The notes: generated from the sequence alone by a model not told the origin. A stretch of DNA of 64,000 bases from Clostridiales bacterium (GCA_016933835.1 JAFGAC010000206.1:1-64000), one strand, 5' to 3'; numbered from the stretch's first letter, positions 54,600 through 64,000 are shown. Numbers and translations: made by a program.

Positions 54600-55475
54600 A
54601 TAAAATATTTCACCTGAGGATACATAAAATTCAATCATATTTTCTTCTATCAAGTACGCTAAATGAGAACTGAGCAATGAATCATTAAGATAATAATTAG
54701 ATATTGTTTCTTCAATTCCAAAATATTTAGTCATTTCTCTATGAATATCATTTTTATTGTATTCTTTATTTAACATACCTAGAATAAATTCATTCAAGGA
54801 ATTTATTGCAATCATATTAATTTCAATATCATCTTTAATTGTTCGCTTGACGCCACCGTGAGAAAGCACGTAGTATTCAGCGTTTATTTCCAATACTTTA
54901 TTCAGTGCCTCCAACAAATCTCTCAATGAATAGTTATAAAGAAATTTATATTTCTCTACAATTTTCGATTCTATCACAGCATCGCCGACAAAGAAAACAT
55001 CATCTTGAGTGATTATGCCAATATGACCAGGCGAGTGTCCTTTTAAATCAATAATTTTAAAATCAACACCTTCAATAATCATATTATCTCTTTCAATTAA
55101 ACGATTAATAATTGATGGGTTTGCTTGTAAAAATTTCGCTCTCATAATTTTAGGTGGATATGATCCAAATAAATAATGAGGTTCACTAGATGGCGTTTCT
55201 ATATAACTTTTCTCAAATGCAGTTGCATAAAATAATGCATCCGTTCTTTTTTGTATAAAATGATTGCCACCACAATGATCCGCATGAGAATGCGTATTGA
55301 TTACAGCTTTTATTTTCCAATTTCTTTCATCTATAATTCTTAATACTTTTCTTGCTGCATCATCATCCAGTCCTGTATCAATCAATAGCACATCTGTATC
55401 ATTTAATCGATACAAACCTATAACCGAAGGGTTATCAAAATAATATGTATTATTTTTTATTTGAATTAAATTCAT
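54579..55475 (-). CDS. MBL-fold metallohydrolase
   Basis: A 298-residue metallo-beta-lactamase-fold hydrolase with the zinc motif THSHADHCGG (61-70), the second ligand region LKGHSPGHIGI, and VGDAVI for the bridging Asp. A C-terminal extension of about 90 residues may be a winged helix. The longest frame starts at 55532, inside the gdhA terminator; the ATG at 55475 has AGAGGTG upstream and gives a normal start. The substrate is not indicated; glyoxalase II-like thioester hydrolysis is one option. Confidence 0.85.
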   Translation of the reverse strand: MNLIQIKNNTYYFDNPSVIGLYRLNDTDVLLIDTGLDDDAARKVLRIIDERNWKIKAVINTHSHADHCGGNHFIQKRTDALFYATAFEKSYIETPSSEPHYLFGSYPPKIMRAKFLQANPSIINRLIERDNMIIEGVDFKIIDLKGHSPGHIGIITQDDVFFVGDAVIESKIVEKYKFLYNYSLRDLLEALNKVLEINAEYYVLSHGGVKRTIKDDIEINMIAINSLNEFILGMLNKEYNKNDIHREMTKYFGIEETISNYYLNDSLLSSHLAYLIEENMIEFYVSSGEIFYKKQPLG

Positions 55476-55514
55476 CTTAACACCTCTCTGTTCTCTGATT
55501 TTATCATATTTATA

Positions 55515-55541
55515 TAAAAAAAAATCACTCATGAAGAGTGA
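55515..55541 (-). terminator. Terminator of gdhA
   Basis: Read leftwards, TCACTC (55541-55536) pairs with GAGTGA (55530-55525) around TTCAT and is followed by about nine T residues. Confidence 0.85.
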
Positions 55542-55560
55542 CTTTCTCTAAAAAATTATT

Positions 55561-56898
<1,338 letters not shown>

Positions 56899-56928
56899 TC
56901 AACTCTCCTTTAATAATCTCTCTTTTTT

Positions 56929-56961
56929 ATTATACTTACTACATATAACCATATATATGGT
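56929..56961 (-). promoter_or_regulatory. gdhA promoter with palindrome
   Basis: A perfect TATAAT -10 (56934-56929) on the minus strand lacks a usable -35. The -35 position falls inside the perfect palindrome ACCATATATATGGT (56948-56961). A regulator bound there is a fair inference. Confidence 0.5.
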
Positions 56962-57052
56962 ATCATAAAATCTATTATTTGAAAACATTTATCATTATTT
57001 TAAAAAAGTTGATGCGATTGATAATTAATTAACTTGTAATTGCGAATCGTTA

Positions 57053-58015
57053 TCAACTAATATCGTAAACCAAATTATTTGGCACTTCTCCATCAAGTGC
57101 CTGAATGATATTGTTGACAGCTATAAATGCCATTGCTCGCCTTGCTTCTTCCGTTGCACTTCCGATATGCGGCAGCGTCACAACATTCTTCATTCCAATC
57201 AATGATTTTGGTACAACTGGTTCATTTTCATATACATCCAAGCCAACTCCAAAAAGCCTTGCAGATTGAAGTGTTTCGATTAGTGCTTCCTCATCAATGA
57301 CAGGCCCTCTGGATGTGTTGACCAATACCGCGTCATCCTTCATCATGTCAAATTGTTCTTTGCCAAATAAATGGTAGGTTTCATCACTTAAAGGCGTATG
57401 AATGCTTATAAAATCCGATTCTTCAAGTAAATTTTCAAATGATACATATTTTGCGGAATACAATTCTTCGACTTCAGATTTTCTTGATCTATTGTAATAA
57501 ATTACTTTTAATCCAAACCCTTTTGCCCTCTCGGCAACAGCTTGTCCAATTCTGCCAAATCCTACAATTCCAAGTGTTTTTCCAAACAGTTCTTTTCCAA
57601 GAAGCAGTTTTGGCTTCCATTCCTTAAATAAGCCCATTCTAACGTAATCATCACTTTCCACAACACGTCTCGCAACACCTAAAAGTAAAGAAAAAGCTAA
57701 ATCCGCAGTAGCATTAGTCAATACATCCGGTGTGTTTGTCAAATATATTCCTTTTTCTTTTGCATATGCCACATCAAAATTATTGAATCCCACCGAATAA
57801 TCAGCAAATATTTTAACATTTTTAGCTAAATCAATAACTTCCTTATCAATTTTATTTGATAACATAGTAAGAATCGCATCATATTTTGGTGCAATATCAA
57901 GAAGTTCTTCTCGAGTTAATTCACGGTCTTCTTCATTGACATCAACGTGAAATTTTTCTCTTAATAATTTTACTGCGTCTTCATCAATCATTCTTGAAAT
58001 ATAAACTTTCTTCAT
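57053..58015 (-). CDS. D-2-hydroxyacid dehydrogenase (glyoxylate/hydroxypyruvate reductase-like)
   Basis: A 320-residue NAD(P)H-dependent dehydrogenase. The coordinate fold shows GIVGFGRIGQAVAERAKGFG (149-168), NRSRK after the second strand (175-179, hinting at NADPH), NTSRGPVIDEEAL with the catalytic Arg, ENEP with Glu, and LPHIGSAT with the catalytic His. Candidate substrates are glyoxylate, hydroxypyruvate or a keto acid from amino-acid fermentation. AAGGAAG precedes the ATG; its promoter overlaps that of the divergent plsY. Confidence 0.9.
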   Translation of the reverse strand: MKKVYISRMIDEDAVKLLREKFHVDVNEEDRELTREELLDIAPKYDAILTMLSNKIDKEVIDLAKNVKIFADYSVGFNNFDVAYAKEKGIYLTNTPDVLTNATADLAFSLLLGVARRVVESDDYVRMGLFKEWKPKLLLGKELFGKTLGIVGFGRIGQAVAERAKGFGLKVIYYNRSRKSEVEELYSAKYVSFENLLEESDFISIHTPLSDETYHLFGKEQFDMMKDDAVLVNTSRGPVIDEEALIETLQSARLFGVGLDVYENEPVVPKSLIGMKNVVTLPHIGSATEEARRAMAFIAVNNIIQALDGEVPNNLVYDIS

Positions 58016-58029
58016 TTAAAGCACTTCCT

Positions 58030-58062
58030 TTTATAGACTTTTAATTTTATTGATGTTAAAAT
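58030..58062. promoter_or_regulatory. Overlapping divergent promoters of plsY and the dehydrogenase
   Basis: Rightwards: TAGACT (58034-58039) and TAAAAT (58057-58062), 17 bases apart. Leftwards: TTAACA (58059-58054) and TATAAA (58035-58030), 18 bases apart. Each -35 overlaps the other promoter's -10, so the polymerases cannot bind both at once. Confidence 0.55.
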
Positions 58063-58083
58063 AGCTAAGAATGGAGGTAGCCA

Positions 58084-58668
58084 ATGCAATTATATCTATT
58101 GATAGCTCTATCAGGATACTTGATAGGTTCAATACCCTTTTCCTATTTTGTGGGTAAAAAAACTAAAAATTTAGATATAAGACAACACGGCAGCGGTAAC
58201 CTTGGAGCAACTAACGTTATCCGAATTGCTGGTAAAAAAGCAGGTTTCATTGCTTTTTTATTGGATCTCTCTAAAGGCATTTTAGCATATTCAGTTGGTT
58301 ATTATCTATTTGGTTTAACAGGAGCAGCAATTTCCAGCGGGTTTTCAGTCATCGGCCACAGTTTTTCGATATTCATGAAATTTAAAGGTGGTAAAGGTGT
58401 TGCAACGACTTTTGGTATTTTACTCATGTTCAATCCTGTACTAGCTATAGCAATTTTCATTATTCAAATTTTTATTGTATTAATAACAAAATATATGTCT
58501 GTAGGTTCAATTTTTTCTGCCCTATTGGCACCTTTATTAGGTTATTTATTCAACTTGCCAACAGAATTTTTATATCTCAGTTCATTTTTAGCTCTTTTTG
58601 TCACATATAGACATAAGGACAATATTAAAAGACTCTTGCACGGTAATGAGAACAGATTCAAAATATAG
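58084..58668 (+). CDS. plsY: Acyl-phosphate glycerol-3-phosphate acyltransferase PlsY
   Basis: A 194-residue five-helix membrane enzyme making lysophosphatidate from acyl-phosphate and glycerol 3-phosphate. The family motifs are GSIPFSYFVGK (15-25), GSGNLGATNVIR (36-47) and KFKGGKGVATTFG (about 100-112). GGAGG precedes the ATG. The selenocysteine tRNA begins four bases after its stop codon, so the two probably share a transcript. Confidence 0.94.
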   Translation: MQLYLLIALSGYLIGSIPFSYFVGKKTKNLDIRQHGSGNLGATNVIRIAGKKAGFIAFLLDLSKGILAYSVGYYLFGLTGAAISSGFSVIGHSFSIFMKFKGGKGVATTFGILLMFNPVLAIAIFIIQIFIVLITKYMSVGSIFSALLAPLLGYLFNLPTEFLYLSSFLALFVTYRHKDNIKRLLHGNENRFKI

Positions 58669-58672
58669 TCAT

Positions 58673-58769
58673 GGGAGTGGTTAGGTGCTGGTGTGCCTCC
58701 TGGTCTTCAAAACCAGTGTGTGGCGTTAAGAGCGTCTCTGGTGGGTTCGATTCCCATTCATTCCCGCCA
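58673..58769 (+). tRNA. selC: tRNA-Sec, anticodon TCA
   Basis: A 97-nt selenocysteine tRNA. It has the hallmarks: an 8-bp acceptor stem (GGGAGTGG with TCATTCCC), a 6-bp D-stem (AGGTGC with GTGCCT) and TGGT loop, an anticodon stem CTGGT/ACCAG with loop CTTCAAA, a long variable arm, a 5-bp T-stem (GTGGG with CCCAT), discriminator G and encoded CCA. The anticodon TCA is at 58707-58709. SelB is encoded at the right end of the window. Confidence 0.97.
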
Positions 58770-58777
58770 AAAGTCTA

Positions 58778-58811
58778 AAACGATTACTTGCTAAGTAATC
58801 GTTTATTTTTT
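58778..58811. terminator. Terminator after tRNA-Sec
   Basis: AAACGATTACTT (58778-58789) and AAGTAATCGTTT (58793-58804) pair perfectly around three bases and are followed by ATTTTTTT. The stop of the leftward 61-residue gene falls within it, so it may serve both strands. Confidence 0.85.
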
Positions 58812-58988
58812 TACCTTATGCATGATCCCATATGAAATATAACCAATCCCAACTAAAATTGATATTACATACATGACAGGAGAAGGAGATTTGTCAGTGG
58901 AAATATACAAATCTATCAACGGAAAAAATATGAACATAAGTCCAGTAAAGATCAAAAAAATTTTCTGCGTCTTACGATCACTTAACAT
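58803..58988 (-). CDS. Small unrecognised membrane protein
   Basis: A 61-residue protein of unknown function with two hydrophobic segments (about 10-27 and 37-55) and basic ends (SDRKTQK and MHKVKK), so probably two membrane passes with both ends inside. GAAGGG touches the upstream ATG at 58994 but lies six bases from the ATG at 58988, which I prefer. It is 27 bases downstream of the alpha/beta hydrolase gene and is the last gene of the selB-regulator run. Confidence 0.65.
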   Translation of the reverse strand: MLSDRKTQKIFLIFTGLMFIFFPLIDLYISTDKSPSPVMYVISILVGIGYISYGIMHKVKK

Positions 58989-59015
58989 GCTCATCCCTTC
59001 TTAAAAATAGTCTTA

Positions 59016-59885
59016 TTATATTAATACCCTATTTATGATATCTAATGTCATTTTTTCTGAATCTATATCATGCAGTATTTCATGTCGTCCTTCATATAAT
59101 ATGACTTCTGAATTTACCATTGAGAATTTTTTATAAAAATCACCTAATTGAATTATTTCTTTCCCCATCAATCCTATAGGATCCTCTTTTCCCGACATAA
59201 AAACAATTGGCGCATTGAAAGGACTTAACTGCCTTTCTTTTTTAATCACACGATCTGAAAGTTCTAAAAGCATCTCGGCAAAACCAATCGATATTGGAAA
59301 AGAACACAATGGATCCCTAATATAGTCTGATGTCTCACTAGGTATAGAAGTAATGAAATCAAATCCAGTTTTATTACCAAATGGCTTATTGAAATCATTG
59401 AAAACCATATCTAAAATCCACTGATACGTTTTATTTCTGGGAATAAATTTTCCCACAAAAGAAACAAGTGGTTTTGACCACGCCATCTTTTTAGTATCAA
59501 TAAAGGCACTGCCTGATAAAATAATTTGCTTGACATCTATTTGATCGACCACCAGTCTAGTAAAATAAGTACCCAGACTATGCCCAAAATGAACGATTTC
59601 ATTACATGAAAATTCTGTTTTTAAAATTTCATGGGATTCAAAAATCGAATCAGTAATTAAATCTATCATTGTGGTTTCCATTACACCTAACTTTATATTT
59701 TCACCATGCCCAAAATAATTAAATCCACTGACTGTTACTCCATTTTCATTGAGTTTATCAATTAATCCTCTATATCTTCCAATATGCTCATCCATTCCAT
59801 GTAAAATATGAAAGCCAATGCCTGAAGCTATTTTTGCTTCATATACTTTTAATGTCAATCCACTTCGTAATTTTATTTCTTTCAT
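59016..59885 (-). CDS. Alpha/beta hydrolase (lysophospholipase/monoglyceride lipase-like)
   Basis: A 289-residue Hydrolase_4-type enzyme. The oxyanion region is ILHGMDEHIGRY (27-38), the nucleophile Ser103 is in FGHSLGTYF, and the acid and base are in MSGKEDPIG (about 236) and GRHEILHD (about 268). No signal peptide is present, so it is cytoplasmic or membrane-associated. Its substrate, probably a lipid ester, is inferred from the family. It follows the GerMN gene by nine bases with AGGAGG before the ATG. Confidence 0.85.
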   Translation of the reverse strand: MKEIKLRSGLTLKVYEAKIASGIGFHILHGMDEHIGRYRGLIDKLNENGVTVSGFNYFGHGENIKLGVMETTMIDLITDSIFESHEILKTEFSCNEIVHFGHSLGTYFTRLVVDQIDVKQIILSGSAFIDTKKMAWSKPLVSFVGKFIPRNKTYQWILDMVFNDFNKPFGNKTGFDFITSIPSETSDYIRDPLCSFPISIGFAEMLLELSDRVIKKERQLSPFNAPIVFMSGKEDPIGLMGKEIIQLGDFYKKFSMVNSEVILYEGRHEILHDIDSEKMTLDIINRVLI

Positions 59886-59894
59886 ATTTTCCTC

Positions 59895-60770
59895 CTAGTG
59901 TTGAATAAGTTTAGTTAAATCAATCATGTAGCTATCCTTGCTTTTAATCACTTTCCATTGTTCTACAATCTCGCTTTGATTGCCATCAACAACTTCATTT
60001 TCAATGAATTTTACTGTTACAATATCATATTCATCATAATTTTGCATAAAGTAAATATTTCTTTGATATCCATCATGATAATAAATATACCCTTCCATCA
60101 TTTCTTGAAAAACTTGATACGAATAAGAAAGTTTTGAATTTTCATCTAAAAATTCATATGCCAAATCAAATCTTCTACTGAAAATCATTTCAATAAATGA
60201 GATTACTACATCTGAACTGCTGATATCTCTAATATAAATAGCTCTTTCATCACGGTTTAAAGGCTCCATCAAACTGATTCCATGAACTCTCTCAGTCAAC
60301 TTTTCACCATCAATCAAAAATTGAACTTTTATGTTATGTTTCATTTCAGTAAGTGTATTGACATACGCCATTAAATGAAGAAAGAAATTTTCATCTGTAA
60401 AAAAATCGTTGTATATAAATTTATTATCAAAATTTATATATACAATATTGTCAATTACTTCAAAAGATTTGACACTGACTTCTGTAGGAAGTGAATTCTC
60501 AAAAAGTTTTGTTTTAGGTCCTTTTATTAATTCTTCAAATATCGATTTTTCAAATTCTCTGTTTTTGACATCAACTGTTCTTGTTTCACTCCTCAGTTTG
60601 TCCTCATATACAAAATACAATTTTGTTGTGACTTTCATATTTTCCATTGCGGGTTTTACGACATACACTTCGTCATAAGTGTCAAAAGACCAATTAAAAT
60701 AAATTAAGACATTAGCAAGGAGTAGTATAATCAAAAGCGTGAAAATTATTTTATAAGCATATTTCAACAT
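59895..60770 (-). CDS. Membrane-anchored GerMN domain protein
   Basis: A 291-residue protein with one N-terminal membrane helix (about 7-27) and an extracytoplasmic GerMN domain (about 55-165, with IFEELIKGPKT and VYINFDNKFI). The C-terminal part after 190 is a second, NTF2-like-looking domain. GerMN domains occur in spore-germination and cell-envelope proteins. It starts three bases after the histidine kinase stop, so it may act with the kinase as an external regulator, as YycH/YycI do for WalK. That role is inference from order. Confidence 0.78.
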   Translation of the reverse strand: MLKYAYKIIFTLLIILLLANVLIYFNWSFDTYDEVYVVKPAMENMKVTTKLYFVYEDKLRSETRTVDVKNREFEKSIFEELIKGPKTKLFENSLPTEVSVKSFEVIDNIVYINFDNKFIYNDFFTDENFFLHLMAYVNTLTEMKHNIKVQFLIDGEKLTERVHGISLMEPLNRDERAIYIRDISSSDVVISFIEMIFSRRFDLAYEFLDENSKLSYSYQVFQEMMEGYIYYHDGYQRNIYFMQNYDEYDIVTVKFIENEVVDGNQSEIVEQWKVIKSKDSYMIDLTKLIQH

Positions 60771-60773
60771 ATT

Positions 60774-62225
60774 TTACACTCCTATATTTTTCGGCAATAT
60801 GATAGTAAATTTTGTCCCCACTTCAATAGTTGAATTAACATTTATTTGCCCCTGATGCAAATTGATTATTTGTTGAGCAATAGATAACCCAAGACCTGTA
60901 CCGCCTGATTGCCTTGCACGTGCACCATCAACACGATAAAACCTGTCAAAAATGTATTTTAAATCATCTTCTGGTATTCCCATTCCGGTATCTTCAATTT
61001 CTATTGTCAGTGTGTCTTTTGGCGAATAATAAATTCGCACATAAATATCACCATTTTCTGGTGTGAATTTTATTGAATTTCCGATGATATTGATAAGCGC
61101 TTGTTTTATTTTATCCTGATCAAGACTTACTTGAATTTTATCTTTTTCAAGAAGGTGAATCCTTATATTTTTCTTTTCTGCTAAAGGATTCAATCTTTTG
61201 ATAATATTTCTAACTAAATAATTGACGTAGACCAGTTTCAACTCTAATTCCAACTCTTTTTTCTCTATATCAACTAGATATAAAAGTGAATCAATAATTT
61301 TATTCAGGCGATCTACTTCTTGATCAATATCTTGTAAAAAATCAACAACAATTTCATCAGGCAATTTACCTTTTTCTGCTAATAATGCTTCTGAGATAAT
61401 TTTTATTGAAGTCAAAGGTGTTCTCAATTCATGCGATACATTTGAAACAAATTTTGCTCTCTGCTCATCCACCTGATTTAATCTTGTACTCATTAAATTA
61501 AATGCATTTCCAAGATTACTCACTTCGTCGGTACTTGTGATTTTAATTTTTTTGCTGAAATCGCCCATGGTAATTGAACGAATTGCTTCGGTCATTCTCT
61601 CTATAGGTCTTGAAAGCACATCAGATATGATGAAGCTGACCAAGCCTGTAATAGCTAATCCAATCAAAGAAATTAAAAAAACACGATTCATTGTACTCTG
61701 AATATCTAAAAATACATCTTCAGCATCTTTTGAAATAAATATCATGCCCATGACATTTGATTCTTTATCAGTAATGGGAACACTAACATAAATTGTTTCA
61801 CCCACATTTTTTATATTGTAAAGATTTGAAACACTTGCTCCTGTTAATGATTTGTCAACATCTGGCAAATCTTCAATAGTAAATCCCTTTAAAATATCAT
61901 GTGAATCAACAATAACCTCTTTTTGCTTATCTAAAATCAATATTCTGGATTCAAGTTTTAAACTAGTGTCTTTAATGTACTCTGAGACATAGGAATAGAC
62001 TGAATCTTTTTCAATATTATCAAAATCTTTTGAAATTTGATTTGACAGAATACTACCTTGTGTCAGCAAATTGATTTTTATTTCATCAATGTAGTCATTT
62101 ATCAGCGATTGATAAAATATATTGATCATCATAAAAATTGTAATCAACAGCAATAATAAATAGGTGGAAACAAGTTTCCACCTTATACTGACAAACTTCC
62201 TATTGATTCCTAAAATAGTAGCCAA
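60774..62225 (-). CDS. Sensor histidine kinase (WalK/PhoR-like)
   Basis: A 483-residue membrane kinase. Helices lie at about 17-38 and 182-203 around an extracellular sensor domain of about 140 residues. HAMP follows (about 204-256), then the phospho-acceptor His265 in FVSNVSHELRTPLTS and the ATPase domain with NIIGNSIKFTPENG, DTGMGIP and GTGLGLSI. No PAS domain is seen, unlike Bacillus WalK. The apparent start is TTG at 62225, 26 bases inside the response regulator gene and too close to its GGGGAG, so the N-terminus is uncertain by a few residues. Confidence 0.9.
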   Translation of the reverse strand: MATILGINRKFVSIRWKLVSTYLLLLLITIFMMINIFYQSLINDYIDEIKINLLTQGSILSNQISKDFDNIEKDSVYSYVSEYIKDTSLKLESRILILDKQKEVIVDSHDILKGFTIEDLPDVDKSLTGASVSNLYNIKNVGETIYVSVPITDKESNVMGMIFISKDAEDVFLDIQSTMNRVFLISLIGLAITGLVSFIISDVLSRPIERMTEAIRSITMGDFSKKIKITSTDEVSNLGNAFNLMSTRLNQVDEQRAKFVSNVSHELRTPLTSIKIISEALLAEKGKLPDEIVVDFLQDIDQEVDRLNKIIDSLLYLVDIEKKELELELKLVYVNYLVRNIIKRLNPLAEKKNIRIHLLEKDKIQVSLDQDKIKQALINIIGNSIKFTPENGDIYVRIYYSPKDTLTIEIEDTGMGIPEDDLKYIFDRFYRVDGARARQSGGTGLGLSIAQQIINLHQGQINVNSTIEVGTKFTIILPKNIGV

Positions 62226-62886
62226 CTCCCCATTTGGTCAATATGTATTCAGGATGTGAAGAAGTACTTTCTACTTTTTCCCTTAATCTTCTTATATGTA
62301 CATCCACTGTTCTCACATCTCCGAAATACTCATAACCCCAAATTATTTCCAATAATTCTTCTCTGGAAAAAACTTTGTCTCTATTCATCACAAGCAATAA
62401 AAGCAAATCAAATTCCTTGGCAGTAAGATTTATATCTTCATTTTTCAATACCACTTTTCTTCCTAAAGTATTGATAATAAAATCATCAATTCGAATTTCA
62501 GGCGTTTTGTATAATTCACTTGGAATGACTCTTCTTAAAACTGCTTTTATTCTTGCTTTCAGTTCTAAAATATTGAATGGTTTTGTCAGATAGTCATCTG
62601 CACCAGCTTCAAGTCCGGCTATTTTAGAATCATCATCACCTTTTGCAGTCAGCATGATTATAGGTACCGTTGATTTTTCTCTAATTCTCCTACAAACTTC
62701 AATCCCATCAATTTTAGGCAACATAAGGTCTAAAACGATTAAGTCAAATTCTCCTGATCTAAATTTATCTAACGCGTCTTCTCCATCTACCGCAGTATCT
62801 ATTACATATTCATCTTGTTCTAAGCTAAATTTCAATCCTTTCAACAAAATTGGTTCATCATCAACAACAAGCAACTTTTCCATCAC
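62200..62886 (-). CDS. OmpR/PhoB family response regulator
   Basis: A 228-residue regulator. The receiver domain has Asp9-Asp10, phospho-acceptor Asp53 in LIVLDLMLPK, and Lys in YLTKPF (about 103); the C-terminal winged helix ends RTVDVHIRRLREKVE and KWGVGYYF. The frame opens GTG-ATG with GAGG seven bases from the GTG. It lies nine bases after selB and overlaps the kinase gene. OmpR-type regulators bind tandem 11-bp repeats like the one at 137-158, but no link between them can be shown. Confidence 0.93.
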   Translation of the reverse strand: MMEKLLVVDDEPILLKGLKFSLEQDEYVIDTAVDGEDALDKFRSGEFDLIVLDLMLPKIDGIEVCRRIREKSTVPIIMLTAKGDDDSKIAGLEAGADDYLTKPFNILELKARIKAVLRRVIPSELYKTPEIRIDDFIINTLGRKVVLKNEDINLTAKEFDLLLLLVMNRDKVFSREELLEIIWGYEYFGDVRTVDVHIRRLREKVESTSSHPEYILTKWGVGYYFRNQ

Positions 62887-62895
62887 AACACATCC

Positions 62896-64000
62896 TCAAT
62901 AAAGTATTCTATAGTCTGCAACCCTTTTTGTTAATTTGATATCATCAAAATGTTCTAAAAGTGGAACTGAATATTTTCTTGAAATATCCATAATATCCTT
63001 TAAGTCTTTTACTTTTATCATTTTGTTTTCTTCCATATACTTTATTATATCCTGTTTTGCTTTTAAATAAAAATTTTTTTCAAAAATCAAATCACTGTTG
63101 ATTTTAACTAATTTATCTTCATTGATAAGTATATTTATCAATTCAAAGTCTTTTTTTGAATATTCATCTTGCAATTGTTTAAGGCTAGGTGGTTTTAAGG
63201 CAGCAAGAGTAAAGGTTTCCAATATTCTATTTTTAGCCTTCATTTGAATGTCGTTTAATTTTATTTTGAAATTTTTCAAAGAAATTATCCCCATGCTACT
63301 TTTGATAATATCCTGATCTATAAGATATTTCATCAAAATATCAAAATGATTTTTCTTTACTTCTTTAAAAAATCTACTTCTCACTTCTTCTTGTCCAATA
63401 CCTGATTTTAATGAATTTTTATCATGAAATTCATTTAAGAAAACAATCAATGCCTCAGTCGATTGATTTATTTTAAATTCATGACAATAATAACCTTCCA
63501 CTAATTCATGAATCACACCTTCATTTTTCAACAATTCAATACCTTCCTTGACTAAATCCTCACTTTCACCAAATTGTTTCATAATATCATTTAATGAAAC
63601 AAATAATTCTTTGTCATCATTGATCATTGATGCAATCAATGCATCAATCGATCCTTTTTCTTTTAAAATCATTGATTCGATGATTTCGTTATGATACCTC
63701 TTATGTTTATTTGCTTTTGGATCAATAATCACTCCACCGCCAACTGTTTCAACAGGAGAGTAAAATCTCACTACAAATCGATCTCCATATTTACACGCCA
63801 ATGGCCTTTCAAGTCTCAGTTGTGCAAGAACTTCATCACCTGGAGAAATTATTTCTTCATTCAGTAGAATTAATCTTGCCATTATTTCTTGTGTTCCATG
63901 ATAAAATCTAATTCTGGAACCATGTGAAAGTTCCCTTTTTGAATGACTGAGCAATTTTAATTTTACATCTATAATCGAAGAAGAAACCATGCTGTGAGGT
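62896..64000 (-). CDS. selB: Selenocysteine-specific elongation factor SelB, C-terminal part
   Basis: The frame is open to the right edge, so about 367 residues of the C-terminal part are visible; the GTPase domains lie mostly outside. The visible part starts in the beta-barrel domain (HSKRELSHGSRIRFYHGT, LERPLACKYGDRFVVRFYSP and VGGGVIIDP) and continues with four winged-helix modules that bind the SECIS hairpin. A full SelB has about 630 residues. With tRNA-Sec at 58673 it shows that the organism decodes UGA as selenocysteine. It is followed by a two-component system nine bases downstream. Confidence 0.93.
   Translation of the reverse strand, partial: PHSMVSSSIIDVKLKLLSHSKRELSHGSRIRFYHGTQEIMARLILLNEEIISPGDEVLAQLRLERPLACKYGDRFVVRFYSPVETVGGGVIIDPKANKHKRYHNEIIESMILKEKGSIDALIASMINDDKELFVSLNDIMKQFGESEDLVKEGIELLKNEGVIHELVEGYYCHEFKINQSTEALIVFLNEFHDKNSLKSGIGQEEVRSRFFKEVKKNHFDILMKYLIDQDIIKSSMGIISLKNFKIKLNDIQMKAKNRILETFTLAALKPPSLKQLQDEYSKKDFELINILINEDKLVKINSDLIFEKNFYLKAKQDIIKYMEENKMIKVKDLKDIMDISRKYSVPLLEHFDDIKLTKRVADYRILY

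Overview
The window comes from the chromosome of a low-GC, Gram-positive anaerobe, most likely in Clostridia. The signs are the strong AT bias, AGGAGG-type ribosome binding sites, frequent GTG and TTG starts, a glycine T-box, HrcA/CIRCE heat-shock control, a CcpN-PpsR-PPDK cluster, an NADP-type-looking GDH, a GerMN-domain protein and selenocysteine machinery (tRNA-Sec and SelB). I cannot name the genus. I see no insertion sequence, prophage, CRISPR array, rRNA or ordinary tRNA; nearly everything is intact and most genes are on the minus strand.

Layout from left to right. (a) 1-1252: the first codons of an exported protein behind a Pho-box-like repeat, divergent from a Dus-family tRNA-dihydrouridine synthase. 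(b) 1404-6731: a TetR-controlled ABC export operon (TetR, ATPase, two permeases, membrane fusion protein, small membrane protein) with two matching operators on its promoter. (c) 7011-7345: RNase P RNA, then an XRE-cupin regulator. (d) 8085-18207: the macromolecular synthesis region nif3-trmK-rpoD-dnaG-dgt, fed by ccpN-ppsR-ppdK, which controls and runs pyruvate phosphate dikinase. (e) 18314-20832: speD and T-box-controlled glyQS. (f) 20825-27373: the conserved cluster phoH-ybeY-DUF3048-cdd-era-mgtE-recO-DUF4342. (g) 27457-31530: rpsU-yqeY and prmA-rsmE-mtaB-HIT. (h) 31671-37914: a small membrane protein and a complete peptide ABC importer with its own promoters and terminators, lying between prmA and dnaJ. 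(i) 38207-45867: the CIRCE-controlled hrcA-grpE-dnaK-dnaJ operon and lepA-hemW. (j) 45940-50050: rpsT, holA, comEC and an ECF S component. (k) 50119-53317: a solitary adenine-specific DNA methyltransferase behind two unrecognised genes. (l) 53391-58668: alaX, an MBL hydrolase, gdhA, a 2-hydroxyacid dehydrogenase and plsY. (m) 58673-64000: tRNA-Sec, then a leftward run selB (partial)-response regulator-histidine kinase-GerMN-hydrolase-small membrane protein.

The least explained part is the methyltransferase locus (k). The MTase has no restriction partner in the window, and its gene starts directly behind an intrinsic terminator that abuts its ribosome binding site. The same terminator-against-RBS layout occurs between rpoD and trmK. 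Other regulatory readings worth testing are the paired TetR operators, a CcpN-type site on the ccpN promoter, a compact promoter/operator inside an inverted repeat before the peptide-binding protein gene, and a 14-bp palindrome before gdhA.
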